Source: Druceiella hillmani
Taxonomy: Eukaryota > Arthropoda > Insecta > Lepidoptera > Hepialidae
Direction of reading: 5' to 3'
NCBI GenBank assembly: GCA_039881145.1
Contig: JAYKKI010000014.1
Span: 911,001-975,000, forward strand
DNA: 64,000 bases
The notes under the pieces were generated by a model. That model saw only the letters and a program-made list of their open reading frames with translations. It was not told the DNA's origin and searched no databases. Numbering within the stretch: the first letter of the stretch is position 1; each line of letters starts with the position of its first letter. Below are positions 33,291 through 48,158 of this stretch, one piece after another. A program made the position numbers and the translations under genes.

Positions 33291-33536
33291 TCATTCTTTA
33301 ACTTCCGAAATATTCATTTTCTCAAGCGGATAGACTGAATCCACATCACTAAGATCAACGTCATCATCCTCAGGCGGTTCGTCTCCTTTTTCTTTAACTT
33401 TCTTCGCCCGATCTAGATCCTCCCGCTTCGGCTGTGCAATTTCTAGGTTCTTCCATGCACCCGTTTCAAACTTCTTCATTTTGACTTCCACTTTAGATGG
33501 TGTCATTTGGACGCTACTTTTATCCACTGAAATGAT
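33291..33536 (-). CDS. CHORDC1: CHORDC1 exon 6 (end of CS domain, acidic tail, stop)
   Basis: Acceptor TTTTTAG at 33537-33538. Starting at 33536 gives [20 protein letters not shown], which continues the CS domain in phase. The nearer CAG 9 nt inside would put the reading out of frame, so the upstream AG is chosen. TGA at 33291-33293. Confidence 0.9.
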   Translation of the reverse strand: MISVDKSSVQMTPSKVEVKMKKFETGAWKNLEIAQPKREDLDRAKKVKEKGDEPPEDDDVDLSDVDSVYPLEKMNISEVKE

Positions 33537-36500
33537 CTAAAAATGTTGATTGATCATATTAGATTTAAAACTAACAAAAATACTTTACTTAATAACAATG
33601 TCTTGTTTGACTAGAAACAAATTTATTCAAAATGGGATGCAAACATTGTTGCTCTACATTATAACTAGTCTCAGCTCGCAACTTTCGTTCATGTGAACTT
33701 CAGTAATGCAGCCTGTTTATTAATTCAGGCTGTAATAAATTCATTTGCGTTCAATAGTAACATAATTTTGTATGGTCCCTCGGGAATCACGCTCGGATTT
33801 GGTACACATGGTGAGTTGATACACGCTAAAATCAATGTAACCGAATTTTCCTTACAGATAATACTATGTGATCAAGTAGGAACTTAATGAACATCATAGA
33901 AGAAGGAGGCTATCGCTTAGGAACTACTTCACATTTTGGGATAAAGAGTAGCCCATATGGTAATCCAATATATAATTTATTTGTATGTCAAAATTCGTGT
34001 AGACCTGTTCAGAAATTATGGAGCTATAGATTAACAAACATGCATCCACGCATCCATTTCATCCATCTACCCAACTTTGGATGGATGGATGATGCTTAAT
34101 TTCTGTATTCATAAAACTTTGGAAAAGTATATTACAAATAAGAAAAAATAATAATATTAATACTATAAAAAGCAAAGATAGACTAGTTTATAATTATTTA
34201 CGCAAATAGTCGGCTTTAAAATGTGAAAAGAAGGAAATAAGACTCAAAATAATAAAATATTGTGCATTATATTTCAAATTATGCTGGGTTTAGATGGATC
34301 ACTTCTGACGATCGTCATGGATGTTTAGCCGAATTGAAATATAGAATGAAATTTGTAAACAACAAACCACCCAAAGTAATCAAAGTAATCTTAGGATGAC
34401 GGATGAACAAAGTAGAGGTATTGAATATATTTGGCGTTAATTTTGTAGAAATTCATTAATCACAATTAAATGAAACTACGTGATGCGGTATTATTTCTAC
34501 TTTCTTTAAGGTCTTTACCATGGCCTAGGTTTCGTTGTATTACAACATATTCAGGTAGGCTATTAGCAAAGACTGAAAGAATGAATCTTTGCTAATAGCC
34601 CACCTGAAGATGTTGTGATACAACGAAACTTAGGTCGTGCTAAAGAATTTAAATAAAGTAGAAATAATACTACATCACGTAGTTTCATTTAATTGTAACT
34701 TTAAATTACGTCATGTACGTCAGGAAAACTTTGGGCAATTTGTTACCTCATCCGTGAACCATTGTAAAGCGGTACGCATCTATAAATGGTTGACAATACA
34801 AATCATCCTATTATGTCAGCCTTTATGATAGGTGAAATGGGAATAAGACAAAAAGTTGTGCAGTACAGTAAGCAGTATCATGGCTATGTAGACTTTGGGG
34901 CTGACATAAATCGGAATTTTCTACAAATGTTATGTCTTAGATATTGTCTATTTCAATTGAATTTTATAAAAATAATTATTAAAACATTTATAATTGACGG
35001 TGCATCTGCCAACTTAAGCATCCATTAGATTTTAGGACGTAACTCTTCAATTAAAATATTATAAGTGCTTTTTAGACACCAGCCATATGTTGAAGTTGGG
35101 TAGAAATGTTTTCTATGTATTCCAGGGCAAAAAACATCCCCATTAATTGACTCCAATAGTAATACATCATGAAAATATTGACGATTACTGAAACATATGC
35201 AAAACGTCGAAATGTTTAATTTAGAAAATAAACTAAGTAAAGCTCATATAAATTTCAGAAATATGTAATGAAATAGCGTCCTCACTACTTTGTAAACGTA
35301 TTGCTGAAGAACTATTGTAATAGTTACTAATAATTTATTCGACATAAATTCAAGAAATGTTTATCAAAACACTATAAAGAAACTGGAAATGTTAGAAAAA
35401 AGAACAATATTTTAAATTCTTTGATGAGGTAATACGTGTGTTTTAAAATTTATGTGCTACGGAAACCGTACAAAATTGAATAAAAAAGATGTTTTAAATT
35501 GCGAGAGGTATACTGGTTTTTGGGGTTTCTATTTATATATACAAGGATTTGCTCGAGACTATTTAGAGCAATTGTTTTTTAACATTCATGCACATGGAGT
35601 AAAAAAAAATAATTCGACGACGACATAACTAAAATATATAAAAATTACAGTACACACTCAACTTATGGAGTTTAGTGACACATTCTCTTTGTTATTTATT
35701 AAAAATATACATAAAGTTCATGAGTTGCTTGTCTGAAGATAACGAAAGTCAATGTATGAATTACAACGCAGTGTATGACTTGTATTGTTAGATTTGTAGT
35801 GAAATCTCCATCTATTAAAAAAAATATAGAAGAGCAGAGAAGGAGTATGATTCTCATATACACATTGAAGGATGTTTTGTGTGAAACACTCATAAGAAAA
35901 CAAATAAAACAAAGGTTAAACAAAATTAGAAAAATCTAAACAACACATTTTTAATAGCATTTCGAAAACTTAAATTTAGCTGATTAATAGAAGATTAATT
36001 ATACAACATTTTTAAGTTAGAAAGGGTTTACATTTTACATAACCTGTGCGAATTTCATGAAGATTGTTTTTATAGTTTGTAAGCTAGAAGGTGATAAGCC
36101 AACAGATTGGCAGATTACTGAGTGTAAGCAATAGGTTTCCGTTCAGACATTTCAGGTATAAGATGATTAAAAAAATGTGACATTAATCAATGTAATTTTT
36201 AGTTCATTTGAAAATGCATTATCTGTTCCAATTTTCAATTCAAGTTTCTATACCGTTAGTGTTTTTTGTAACTGGCGTTTTGCTTATTTTATTTCGCTCA
36301 GAATTATTTCTGAACAAACTACTATCATTTGAAAGAATTTTGTTCGAAAGCTTATATTTGTCATGAGTGCACACATTCTTTGTTCACACATTGTAAATAT
36401 GGAAATTTATCTTAAAGAAAATATATATGAAACCACAGCCACAGTCAGAAGTATGTTTGATGATATGTATTTACCAATCTACCTGCGTTCTAACATCAAT

Positions 36501-39500
36501 AACAAAGATATATATGAACATGAAGTGTAAAAACATTTGAATGCATAAAACTCTAGCTTTCAGCTTCATTACAGTTGAAAATGTATAAATATTCGACTGA
36601 ACACCAAGACCAGACTTTTGCAGATATTACGCTGCTGAGACATGAGTATTAAAACTTTATTCACTGGAAGCATATTTCTTTCAAGATGTAGTATTAAAGA
36701 ATAATACTATTAATATTCTGGACAGCATTTAGAACAGTCATACCAATCCTTGAAAAGTTAGAATTACAACAGGACTATTCACCATATATTTTGGCTTTAA
36801 AAGATGTTAGAATATTTTGGCTAGATTGTCAGAAAAAACACTATTCCCACCTTTCCACCCAGTTGTCTCAAGGCCCCTTCAGGGAGCTGTAACATCCCCC
36901 CTCATACAAAAGTCCTCCAGGGACCCGTAACAACCCCCTCATACAAAAGACTTTGAAGGTCCCCTAATAGTGGCTCATGTCGATCATCAAACGTTTCCAC
37001 CCAACAGGGTTAGAAAGTGTCGCCACGCAAAGAGCCATTTAGAGCCTCCATTTATTCTAGAACGCATTTAGCGAACGTTCTAAATGACTCAAAGCCACAC
37101 TTCCAACCAAGTCATGATGACTAAAAGAGTCACGTTCTACGAAACGGCGTGCTTCTACTCTACTATCACTACACATGCTCTCTAATAAAACTCTACGCGC
37201 ATCGTCATGCTCACTGCAATTAAATATAATTCAAATCTGTATAAGTTTGCAGGGAAGGCGCCATATCGCATAAGGAATTGCGACATATAGTCGTCTGATT
37301 TGAGCCAGGTCTTCTTGATCGGCTCAGAAACAGCGGGGAAAAATTTTCTAGCTGCTTCACCCTTTGAATTTGGTGAGGACCATCTAGTCTGCAAGTGAGC
37401 ACAAACAATCTCAAAAATGAATCTCTTTATGTACAAGGGGGTTAATCTACTTGGAACTCAAAATGTAGCGATCCTGCTTCATAATTCATTCCTCGCACCA
37501 ACTCAAAATTAGCTGCACATTCTGCAATTGCAAGGTCTGCAGACAGAAGGTTAGCTAAAACAGGTAATGCATCCATTGAACAGGTCCTATAAGGTTTGGT
37601 TAGAGCCACGAGCGGCGCACGCTGCGACCTAAGTACGCCTCTTCTAACCAGTTGAACTACTACGCATCACCGAAGTATATCGCCGTATGCATTAGTTTGA
37701 AGGTAGAGCCAAGCTTCAGGTTCAAGAAGGTTCAGCCCTCAGCCTATTATCACAGTCGGCTCCCTCACCAGTCTGCCTTTGAGGAGGACAACCTTGGATT
37801 TTTGTGGGACAAAATTAAGCTTATTTTTAGTGCCCCAGTCTAGCGAGGGAGTCTACTGTCAGATTCTCTATTTTTTACGGCTCTCTCCTCCAACCATCAG
37901 TAGAGTATCATCAGTATAAGCGATTATTATCTGCTATATAAGCTGCATTATTATCTGAAGGGGTAACGCAAATATTTCATTGAACAGCATATTCCACAGG
38001 ATGGGACAGAGGACCGACCCTTGCAGGCACAGCCCCTGGTCAATGTTTTCTATACTACGATATCTCTGTTCTGCAATAAGGCAATTCGATCAAAGAAGTA
38101 ATTACTTATTATCCAACGAACGTCCGCTGACACTCCTCTGTTATACAACGTGGTTAAACTGGCAGGCCACCAGGCATTATCAAACACGCTGGAAATGTCC
38201 AAAAATAGAGTACGTATTTTTTTGGGCACGAGTCTACCCAGGTCAAAGCAGCAGAAATCGCATCTGTTGTGGATACTCCGGGTCGGAAACTGAATTGCAT
38301 AGAGGACCCTGGCGAGCGAAATAATTGAGCCACCAATGCACTGCCAATATTCGCTCAAGTAACTTCCCAAAGGCCGGAAAAAACGTAGTGGGCCTGTAGA
38401 ACTTCGGGTTGCTAGGCCCATTATTCTTCACTTTAAGTTTTCCCATTTTCCTGATCTTTGAGAAGTGACCCTTTTGCATCAAGATCTCACACGACGCGGT
38501 TTCCCATACCATTTTTATAAGTCTGTTATCGATTGAATCTAAACCTGGAGCTTTTTTCGAGTCTAGTTTATTAACAATATCACCCACTTCCGAGTGGCAT
38601 ATCTCTGGGTCAAAACTGCCACTGCTAAAAGAAGATATGCTGGGATTGTTCCGGATTTTCTACTGCTGCTATGGTCAAGATCATTCTCCAGGAAGAGGGC
38701 AGCTAAAAGGTATTCAAGGGTTTCAGGCGTATCGCCGGTGTAACTCTCATCGTTTTTATTGTAAGGGCGCTAAAAAAAGGGTGTCCCTGGGTTCCACATA
38801 CTTCTGTATACGGCGTCCCAGATATGTGAAATTCCTATCTTGGTAACAACTAACAAGGTCCCCTGGTGACCCTTTATAAGTCCTCCATTTAGCGTTCCGT
38901 GGCCTTTAGCGTGTTAATAGTCACGTATTTTCTTCCTTAAAACTTTCACAGAACATCCAGGGTCGAGCTCCACCAGGGATTCTTCTTTACTGGATCTGGT
39001 CGTCTTCTCCCTAATCCCCCCTTGGCACTGATGTTCACAGTAGATTGAAACCCAGCAGCCATTTCATTCAACAATCTAAGCGCTTAGAGATTTTGCTGGA
39101 GGCATTGAGCTCTCAGTGAAAAATTTCGAAAAATCGACTCCAGTCTTGGTAACCTGTTCTAAATAAGGTACTGGCTCACATACCATGCCCTGGTCTAGGA
39201 CAAGCCTGGGTCTCAACAGAGAATAAATTGCTCTATGGTCGCTCGAGAAAATTTAGCGTTCAACCCTCCAGTTGCACACACAACCATATAACAAGAGATA
39301 TGAGAGTGACATCAATACCACTTTCCCCCAAAGGGTTCTGACAAGGTTGCAGGCATATTGGGCACATTACATACCAGGAGTTCTAATGGATGATATCCTC
39401 TAGGATTTCCCCACGCAGATTGGTGTGTTTGCATCCGCACAGATGATCCACGACCAATAGACCAAAGAACAGTGTTCAGGTGCTCGTAGAAAAATTTGGT

Positions 39501-42500
39501 AGGCCAGTGAAAGTATATGCTAATTACAAAAGTCTGTACCTGGCCGAGCGACATCTAGGCCAATACAATGTTCGGTGGATAAGTGTTCAGGAAAAGGACA
39601 CCCATCGCTGCTGGGTTATGGACGATTGCAGGGCTAGGGCCCTTCCCCATAATTAAAAAGGGCTCCCGCCCCAGGGTATACCCCTTGGGGGCGTATTGCA
39701 CGCGCATAACACACAGTTTTTATTGCCCGATTTTGAGTTCCTAACATTGTCAGAAAAAAACTATTCCCACCTTCCACCCAGGTTGTCTCAGGGTCCCATT
39801 TGGGACCTGTAAAGACACAACTCATACAAAAGAGGGGACCTTTGAAGGTACCAATTTCTGCGCTTCTACCCAACAAGGTTAGAGTCTGTCACTTCTCAAT
39901 GAATCATTCAGGATCTCCATTTTTTCTATAGCGAATACTCTAAATGACTCAAAGATTGGTTCATTCCCAACCAAGTCTCTGTGACTAAAGATACCACATT
40001 CTAAGGCTCCATGTAATTCTACGTTACAATTAAAATGAGAAAAAACAGTAGTAATGGGGAAAAGGCACAAAGACGAAGCCTGTGGATAACAGGAGCTGCT
40101 TGGCTAAACATTGTGAGAGAGAAGATTCTCCATGCCACCTTCAGCAGAAAGAAATATGATAGGAGGAGTGGTTTAACGATCTAGGACCAGTTATTTATCC
40201 AAGTCGAAATTATATATTGATGTACCTTTTAGTTGTACTGTTAATATTTTTTTTCCATGTAACTTAGTATAATGTATTGTCAACAATAAAGATAGTAAAA
40301 ATGTTAATAAAAATATTCCATTTATTATTGCTAGAATATTAAGGTATAGTTATATGTAATAAAAGGTTTATTCTACGTATTGCTTACATGAGTCAGTTCA
40401 ATGTCTAGATTGAACGAGGCATCAGCTTGTTGCGGGAATACAACCTTTGCGTTGAGTCGTATCCCATTCAACTTGACAAAACTCTTGATAGGATCATACT
40501 GTTTGGCGTAGACAGTCACAATCACATAATCGGGTGTCTGATGCCAGTCCCATCTACACTTCACGGTGCCTTTATTTTCAACCTGAAATGATTTATTAAT
40601 CATTTGACTCATTAATATGCAATATTGTGTGCAGCAATGCATGTTATATTTATTATCATTAAAATGATTGCTTGGGAAATAAAATGAATATCTTCACAGT
40701 CAAAAACAGTTGTAGACCATGAATAAAATTGACCGACCCCGAGCTCGGTTCACTTTATGACGGTTCCATATTTATGTACATTATTTGAAATCAGATATGC
40801 TATGATTAAATAGTCTGATGTGAGTACAAATGTTATATATTTACATCAGATTCCAAGGTGACATCATCGAGTGTTATAATACTTTAACCATAATGTTTGT
40901 ATTTTATTATTCATAATTTACGAATTATTATAGTTGAATATAATTTTATATTTGTTGAATATATTTGGTGTTAATTTTGTAGAAATTCAATATTCACAAT
41001 TAAATGAAACTACATGATGTAGTATTGTTTCTTTAAGTTCTTTACCACAATCTAGGTTTCGTTGTAATACAAGATCTTCAGGTGGGCTCTTAGCAAAGAT
41101 GCTAATAGCTCACCAGAAGATGTTGTAATACAACGAAACCTAGGTCATGGTAAAGAAAGTAGAAATAATACTACATCACGTAGTTTCATTTAATTGTTTA
41201 TATTTGTTGTTTAACCCATCTAGAGCTCAGCCAATAAATATGGAATTTATGCAGAATGCACCATACAAGTGAAATTCGTAATAGCTGCAGTTCCGGAAAT
41301 TCATTATCAACTTATTGCGGGAATTACTTTAACGAAACATCTACAATCAAACATTTTTACAATAAATACAAATAAAAACGATTTTTTTGTTTAAATAACC
41401 TCAAATAAATTTCCAAAAAAATGTTGTAAGTCATATATATCTAAAATCTGAAAAAAAGCGACATGTCGAATCGATATGTCAGCCAAGCAAGGATAAAAAA
41501 CTGTTACAGTGAAAGTAACTAAATTTTAATTTTTTCAAAAATAAAAAATCATCATATATTACCATAATAAACTCTAAAACTGGGTGAAATATAGTATTTA
41601 TAGGTGTATATAGTAAACTCAAATACAGGTAATATTTCTGGATTCTAAACTTTCTTCCTTTAACTGTTGTAGTGCCATGGTGTTTTACTCGTATATACTT
41701 AAAATGTGTTTGGTGTTTTCTTAATAAAAACTTGTACAAGGATAATAATATACAAAGAAAATTATGGAAATATATATTGTGAATAAAAATATAAATAAAA
41801 CTAAAATCAAGGTCACATCGTATTTTTGCAGTCCGGTACATCCTCCGCATCAGCAAAATAATTGTTATCGTCACTATCACTCAAAATTTGCATTACGCCA
41901 AATTGTGAGGGCACCACAATGTCACTCCCACTATAACTTTCTTCACAACTTGAAAAACGATCATTTTCACTTGAATTATTTTCGTATTCCGACATTATCG
42001 GTTAAACATTTCCTTTTCCTCGATCCTTTTTATATTGTAATTACATATAATATTATAATTTGAACTCTATGTCACACAAGATAAAAAATTAGCGATGCGT
42101 GCGAGCGATCTCCCCTACCGTGCGCTAAACAGCAATTGATTTTGCGAGCGCCATAGCACTTGTGGCAAATTTAGTTAGTATGCGCACGAGCGTGATGGCG
42201 CTCGTCAGCACTCAAACGTTTAAAAAAAGCTTTATTTGTGAACATAATAATGGAAAACAAAAAGATGAGCAGTAAAATTTAAATAAATTTCTAAGCAAGT
42301 TATTCATAGATATAAAATATAAGAGATATGATTCATAAGTATAAATGTATAAGATATACATAATAATTCTTAGGAATAAATATTACTCAAGAGTCTGGAG
42401 AAGTAATAATATAAAATTTGTAATAACTAAGTTTTAATGCCTTTGCAAACACATTTATTTGTTTATATAAGGGTTAATATTATAGGGGAGTTGAATTATG

Positions 42501-45500
42501 GTATTGGCATTATGATGATTTGTAATATTTATTGAAGGTAGCAGCATGATTAGAATAGTGGCCCCCAGGAAGTTCCCTAATATAACTGTTATACTACTAA
42601 GTATCACGGTATATTAAATTCAAATAACTGCATTAAAACATATTTATTTACAGTAACAACATATGGTTACCTCATTTTTAGAGTGAACCAACTTCTTTCT
42701 TCTCTTTCACATTCCTTTGTGACTGACGTAATAAATACATCCATTGACAAAATAATTCTCAGAGTTACACTGACAGTAAATTGACAGAATAATTCTTAGA
42801 GATGTTTTATCAATTTTTTAATGCGACTTACAAACAAGTATATCTTAGTATATTATATGTAAAATTTTAGTTATTGAAACTTTTAAACGAGTATTTTATA
42901 AATAAAATATCATTTTTATTAAATTATGTCATTAACCAAGTTATAAAATATGGCTGAGACCAAATTTTCTTTGTACCTGAGTACAAAACATTTTATTTAA
43001 ATTTTATCCTTTATATTATATCGTTAAAATGACTTACAATTAAATTTTTATCGTGTTCTTTATTGATATATTTTTAGACTTTATGGAATAACCTAGAGAA
43101 CTACTTCACTCACTGATCATTCCGTATGGAGTTTCCGGAAGTCACAATATGTCACAACATTTCTCATGGGGCAGGTTCTAAGAATATCAATTAGCTCAAC
43201 GTTATCTGATCTCATTAGCTGTCTTCTCTCATTGACTCACGCCGCATGAGGAAATCCACGATGTATGCGTAACATAACTGCATGTTTGGTTTTGATTAAT
43301 GTATGAAAAAATACATGTGAATACGTTTCAATATGTATGATATTATGACGTTTGCCTATGATATGCGATGTGATATGTCATACACGCTAATGATAAAGTC
43401 ATGGCGTGTTCAAGTGTTTCTGTTAGGTTTGTGTCAGTTACATATGTCTTGACGCAGAGTTGGTCTTGTCTGTTCGTGTATTTATTTGCCAGACTGTTTA
43501 ATGTAGTTTATTTTACTTATAAATCTTCATAGCTTATTTAGAAAGCTATGTATACCAGCTAGGTGGCCGATTGTGGTTTTAGCCCGGTATGTAAGCATAC
43601 TCTACGTAATAAGATATTCCTAGACTTCTATAAAAATAAAATTTTTTTTCTTCAAGATTATGTTTTTTTTATGTAACAGTGCATCAAAAATCTCTAATAT
43701 GTTCAACATTGAAAGTAACTCTGCAGTCATTCTTTTGCATTTGCTGGACTGAACAAGTAGACGATAATTGGTTTACAAACAATTAAAAGCACTCCAATCA
43801 ATTGAAAAACCTAGGCACTTTCCAAGTTGTGCTCCATGACAGGGGGACTTTGTAAGTTGATGGGATAGCTTGTCAACCTTGTGTGATAAGATGTTTCGTC
43901 GTCGGTATTATCAATAACGAAGAGAGGTGGTTTACTAATTATTAGTTTGTTTTTATATTATCGTTAAAATTACTATATATCTATAATTAGTATGACGCCC
44001 ACGTACAATAACATCACATTTACTGCAAAAAAAATTAAATAAAGTAATTATTGCAAACAGATAAGCTGTCACAAACGCATTATTTTATTGAATACGGAAA
44101 ACATGAAATTTTTTAAATTTTAGTTGAAAATAATTTTTTTATTATTTTATCACAAAATATATAATGAACTGACTACAGATAAAATTAATTCACACTATAA
44201 ATATATAATATGACAATTATAATACTTTCGGACACGAACATTGCTATCTTTTCTTGGTGTAAGCAAGAAAAGATAGTAATGTTCGTGTCCGAAAAGTGTC
44301 GTGTGAGTGGTTAGTCGAGTGAATTGTTGTATGTTTCATAAAACGCATGAAATAAGCATAATCTTCAATAAATACAGATTATTTTGACATATAATAGAAT
44401 ACATATTGAAAAAAACTTAGCACGCTTATTGTTCCATTTACTACTGACAGCCTACAAAAACAAATGCACAGTTTAGAAGTGGCCGGCAAATTATTTCAAT
44501 ACTATATATATCTTTATCATTTAGTCATCGGAACGACAGTAAAATAAACTAATATGGTACTACATACATCCAATACTGCTCAAAAAAAATTCCAGGGCGT
44601 CTACTATTCATAATACTTTTGTTTTGTCATTTGAGAAGTCGGTGAGTACAAGCGTTCAATTTCAGGCCTGATATCCGGACTTGGGGTAATCTGCATAAAT
44701 TTGTGTTTGGGTCTGAATTACGGCTTTCGAGTGGTGGTTAACATTAGTAAGACCATTATGGACATTTTGATGGTATCGCAATTAAGAGCTAATTTTTTTT
44801 CTTTTCATAGATTTGATATTTATTTTCTTTTTAAATTTTATGAATCTGAGCTTTATTTTTTGTAAAATGTTATAATAAAACACATTTACGCTCTTTGGTG
44901 TTACACGTGTCGGTGTAGGTCACCTAGGTCCGGGTCAAGCGGTCTCTCTAACAGCCAAATACAAAACAGAGGGACAAGGCCCCAGTAATTGTTGAATAAC
45001 ATTCTCATACTTACCCCACAAGACATTTTTGTAGTATTCGTATGAAATATATTTTCGCCTCTATCAATTATTTTAAACCCCATTTTTTCACTTTATTTTT
45101 AATAATATTCAACAGATTTTTGACACATTTTAAATACACATTCTGAGCATTATTGCCACCTTTAAAAATACTTAAAATTTTCTGGTATTTTTATTTTCGT
45201 GTTCCATAGTTTTTAACCGTTTGAGTGCCGACGAGCGCCATCGTGCTCGTGCGTGTACTAACTAAATTTGCCACGAGCGCGATGGCACTCGCGAAATCAG
45301 TTGCTGTTTAGCACACGGTAGGAAAGGTCGCTCACATGCATCGCTAATTTTTTATCTTTCTACATGTTACATAAAGTTCAAATTATAATATTATTAGTAA
45401 TTACAATATAAAAAGGATCCAGAAAAAGAAAATTTTTAACCCATAATGTCGGAATACGAAAATAATTCGAGTGAAAATGATCATTTTTCAAGTTTGAAGA

Positions 45501-47782
45501 AAGTGATAGTGGGAGTGACATTGTGGTGCGCTCACAATTTGGCGTAATGCAAATTTTGAGTGATAGTGATAAAAGTGATGATAACAATTATTTTGCTACG
45601 GAGGATGTGCCGGACTGCGAAAATACGATGTGACCTTGATTTCAGTTTTTGTTATAATTTTTGTTCACAATATATATTTTCATAATTTTCTTTGTATTTT
45701 ATTATTATTGTACAAGTTTTTAGTAAGAAAACACCGAAAAAATTATTAAAATTGGATAATTTTCGGAAGAGATACATTTTTTTTCCAAGACACGAGTAAA
45801 TGACATCAAAATTAGTATATATGAGTAAAAAAACCATGGCACTAAAATGGTTAAATACAATATAATAAAATTTCAAAATGCATAAAGAATATTTTCGAGT
45901 GTTTATTTCTTTGTAACTTTTGTAACTACGCAATGACAAAATAACAGCAACGCTTTGCTAAAATTTTCATTCCCCATTCTACTAACATAAAGGACACACT
46001 ATGCAAAATTTCATTATGCCTACGTACATTCTCAAAATTCATCATCAGCTCTTGGATTAAAAGTAATAACCAAGATTAATTTAGAGAAAGGTACATGAAA
46101 CCTAAAATAAGTGCTTAGTTAGCTTAAGACCGCGCATAACGTGCCTAAAATAAGAGGTTAGTTTCTCCATTAAGACCATGCATAAGGTAATTATTCAGTT
46201 ACGCCTTATGTAAACAAAAATACTTGTAATTAACTTTTAAAAATTGCAAGAGTTTTCAGAAGAAGAGAATTCACTTCTAACCTGTTTAGTCCACTTATGG
46301 ACACCCGAAGTACAGCCTACTTGACTTAAAAAAGTACTGAAATCAGTAGTTTTCTTTTGACAGCATGACCAAAATTTGAGACCCTCGTGAAACACAGGAC
46401 ATCCAGGATGATGTATGCATTCCGTCTGCTCCGTGTGAGGACCTTCATACGAAATGTTGCAGCCACCATTTTTGCATGTCGTGCCGATTGTAATTACACT
46501 GAAAGAATGTATTCTGTAATTTTGCAGTTTAACATAAAAAATTATATTGAATAAATTTTTAAATATCAGAGTATTGTAGGCAAAACCAATAAAAATTTTG
46601 GTAATAAAGTGAGCTATTTATTGCACTTAGTCCCAAAATCAACATACAACGTATTTGTCATTTCAGATGGCCTTCAGCTGTCCGAAAGCTAGAGCTCACG
46701 TTACTAACACATCTCCGAAGGAGTTATGAGAATCTTATAGGGGATCAGAAACCATTCTAATTAGTTCAGGATATGCCTTATACCTCTATATATCTCTATG
46801 TATCTAGCACAAAGTACATGCGTGGCATGTATTATACAAAATATGAAATGTTTTTCTTGGAACTATAAACGTAGCAAACAATTTAAATTGCTAAACATTC
46901 ACTTAAATTTAATAAAACAAGTCATATACAACGGGCTGTCGAAAAATTCTAAGCTTAAGAGATATTAACGCTAAATGTTCTTAGTAAAAAAGGGGGAAAA
47001 AATTTTTTTGAAGAAATGTCCAGGGAATCGGCATAATTGTCTGTGATTCTCTAACTCTGGGTACATTTCTTCAAGCAGGGTCGAGAATCCCTGAAAAACT
47101 ATTTGGGCTCAGGTTGTCCAAACATGGTTGTCACTGAAGAAAATATCACCAAAGCCAAGAAACTGTATTTGAGGACCACAGAATAAAAATATTACATATA
47201 GCAGAGGAGTTGGACATCAGTAAAGAAGATATTTTGTGTGACCATTTACACGTAAGAAAAGTCATTACGCGTTGGGTGTCAAAAATGTTCATACTGTTCG
47301 ACAAACAGTGGCGAGTTCAGACTTCACAAGAGTTTTTGATTTTGTGTTGAAAAAGTTGTATTCAACACTCATGGCCACCGTCTTCTGAGAATCTGTAGGA
47401 ATATCTCGACTGTGTCCCAAAAAATATTATGATGAATGCAGGGTATTATGCAGCACATTGAAACTCTGTACAGAAATTACGGAAAAAAGAAGCGGCAAAT
47501 TCAGTAAATGGGTTTTGTTTTTCAATGCAATATACCTGTTCATGGCAGCTGTGGGAGAACGTTTTGAGGATAGAGATACGAACTATTTTTTCAGTAGAAT
47601 ACAAGTCCTTTATAAAAGGTGTGGAAAATGTATAGAATTTGAAGGGACTATGTTGGAAAATAAATTCTTTTGAGAATATTTTCTTAGCTGTTAGTACTTT
47701 AGACTCGGAACTTTACAGCCATCCCAACTAGTCCAACAGGTTTTTAAAAATTCATATATGTGTATATTAAAGAATGTAATCA

Positions 47783-47817
<35 letters not shown>

Positions 47818-47876
47818 TATACATATATATATACATATACATATACATATATATATATATATATACATATATATAC

Positions 47877-47927
<51 letters not shown>

Positions 47928-47994
47928 AATATATACATATATATATACATATATATATATATATACATGTATATACATATATATATACATATAC

Positions 47995-48030
<36 letters not shown>

Positions 48031-48099
48031 GTATATATATACGTATATTTATATATATATATATATGTATATGTATATATATATATGTATAGGTATATG

Positions 48100-48158
<59 letters not shown>

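Noticed and set aside
33291..33527. A separate small protein starting at GTG 33527
   Set aside because: It is the last CHORDC1 exon. Translation continues in phase from exon 5 through an acceptor at 33537-33538.
35699..35923. Hydrophobic minus-strand ORFs near 35.8 kb as a membrane protein
   Set aside because: AT-rich sequence gives Phe/Ile/Leu-rich shadow translations. No conservation pattern or start context.
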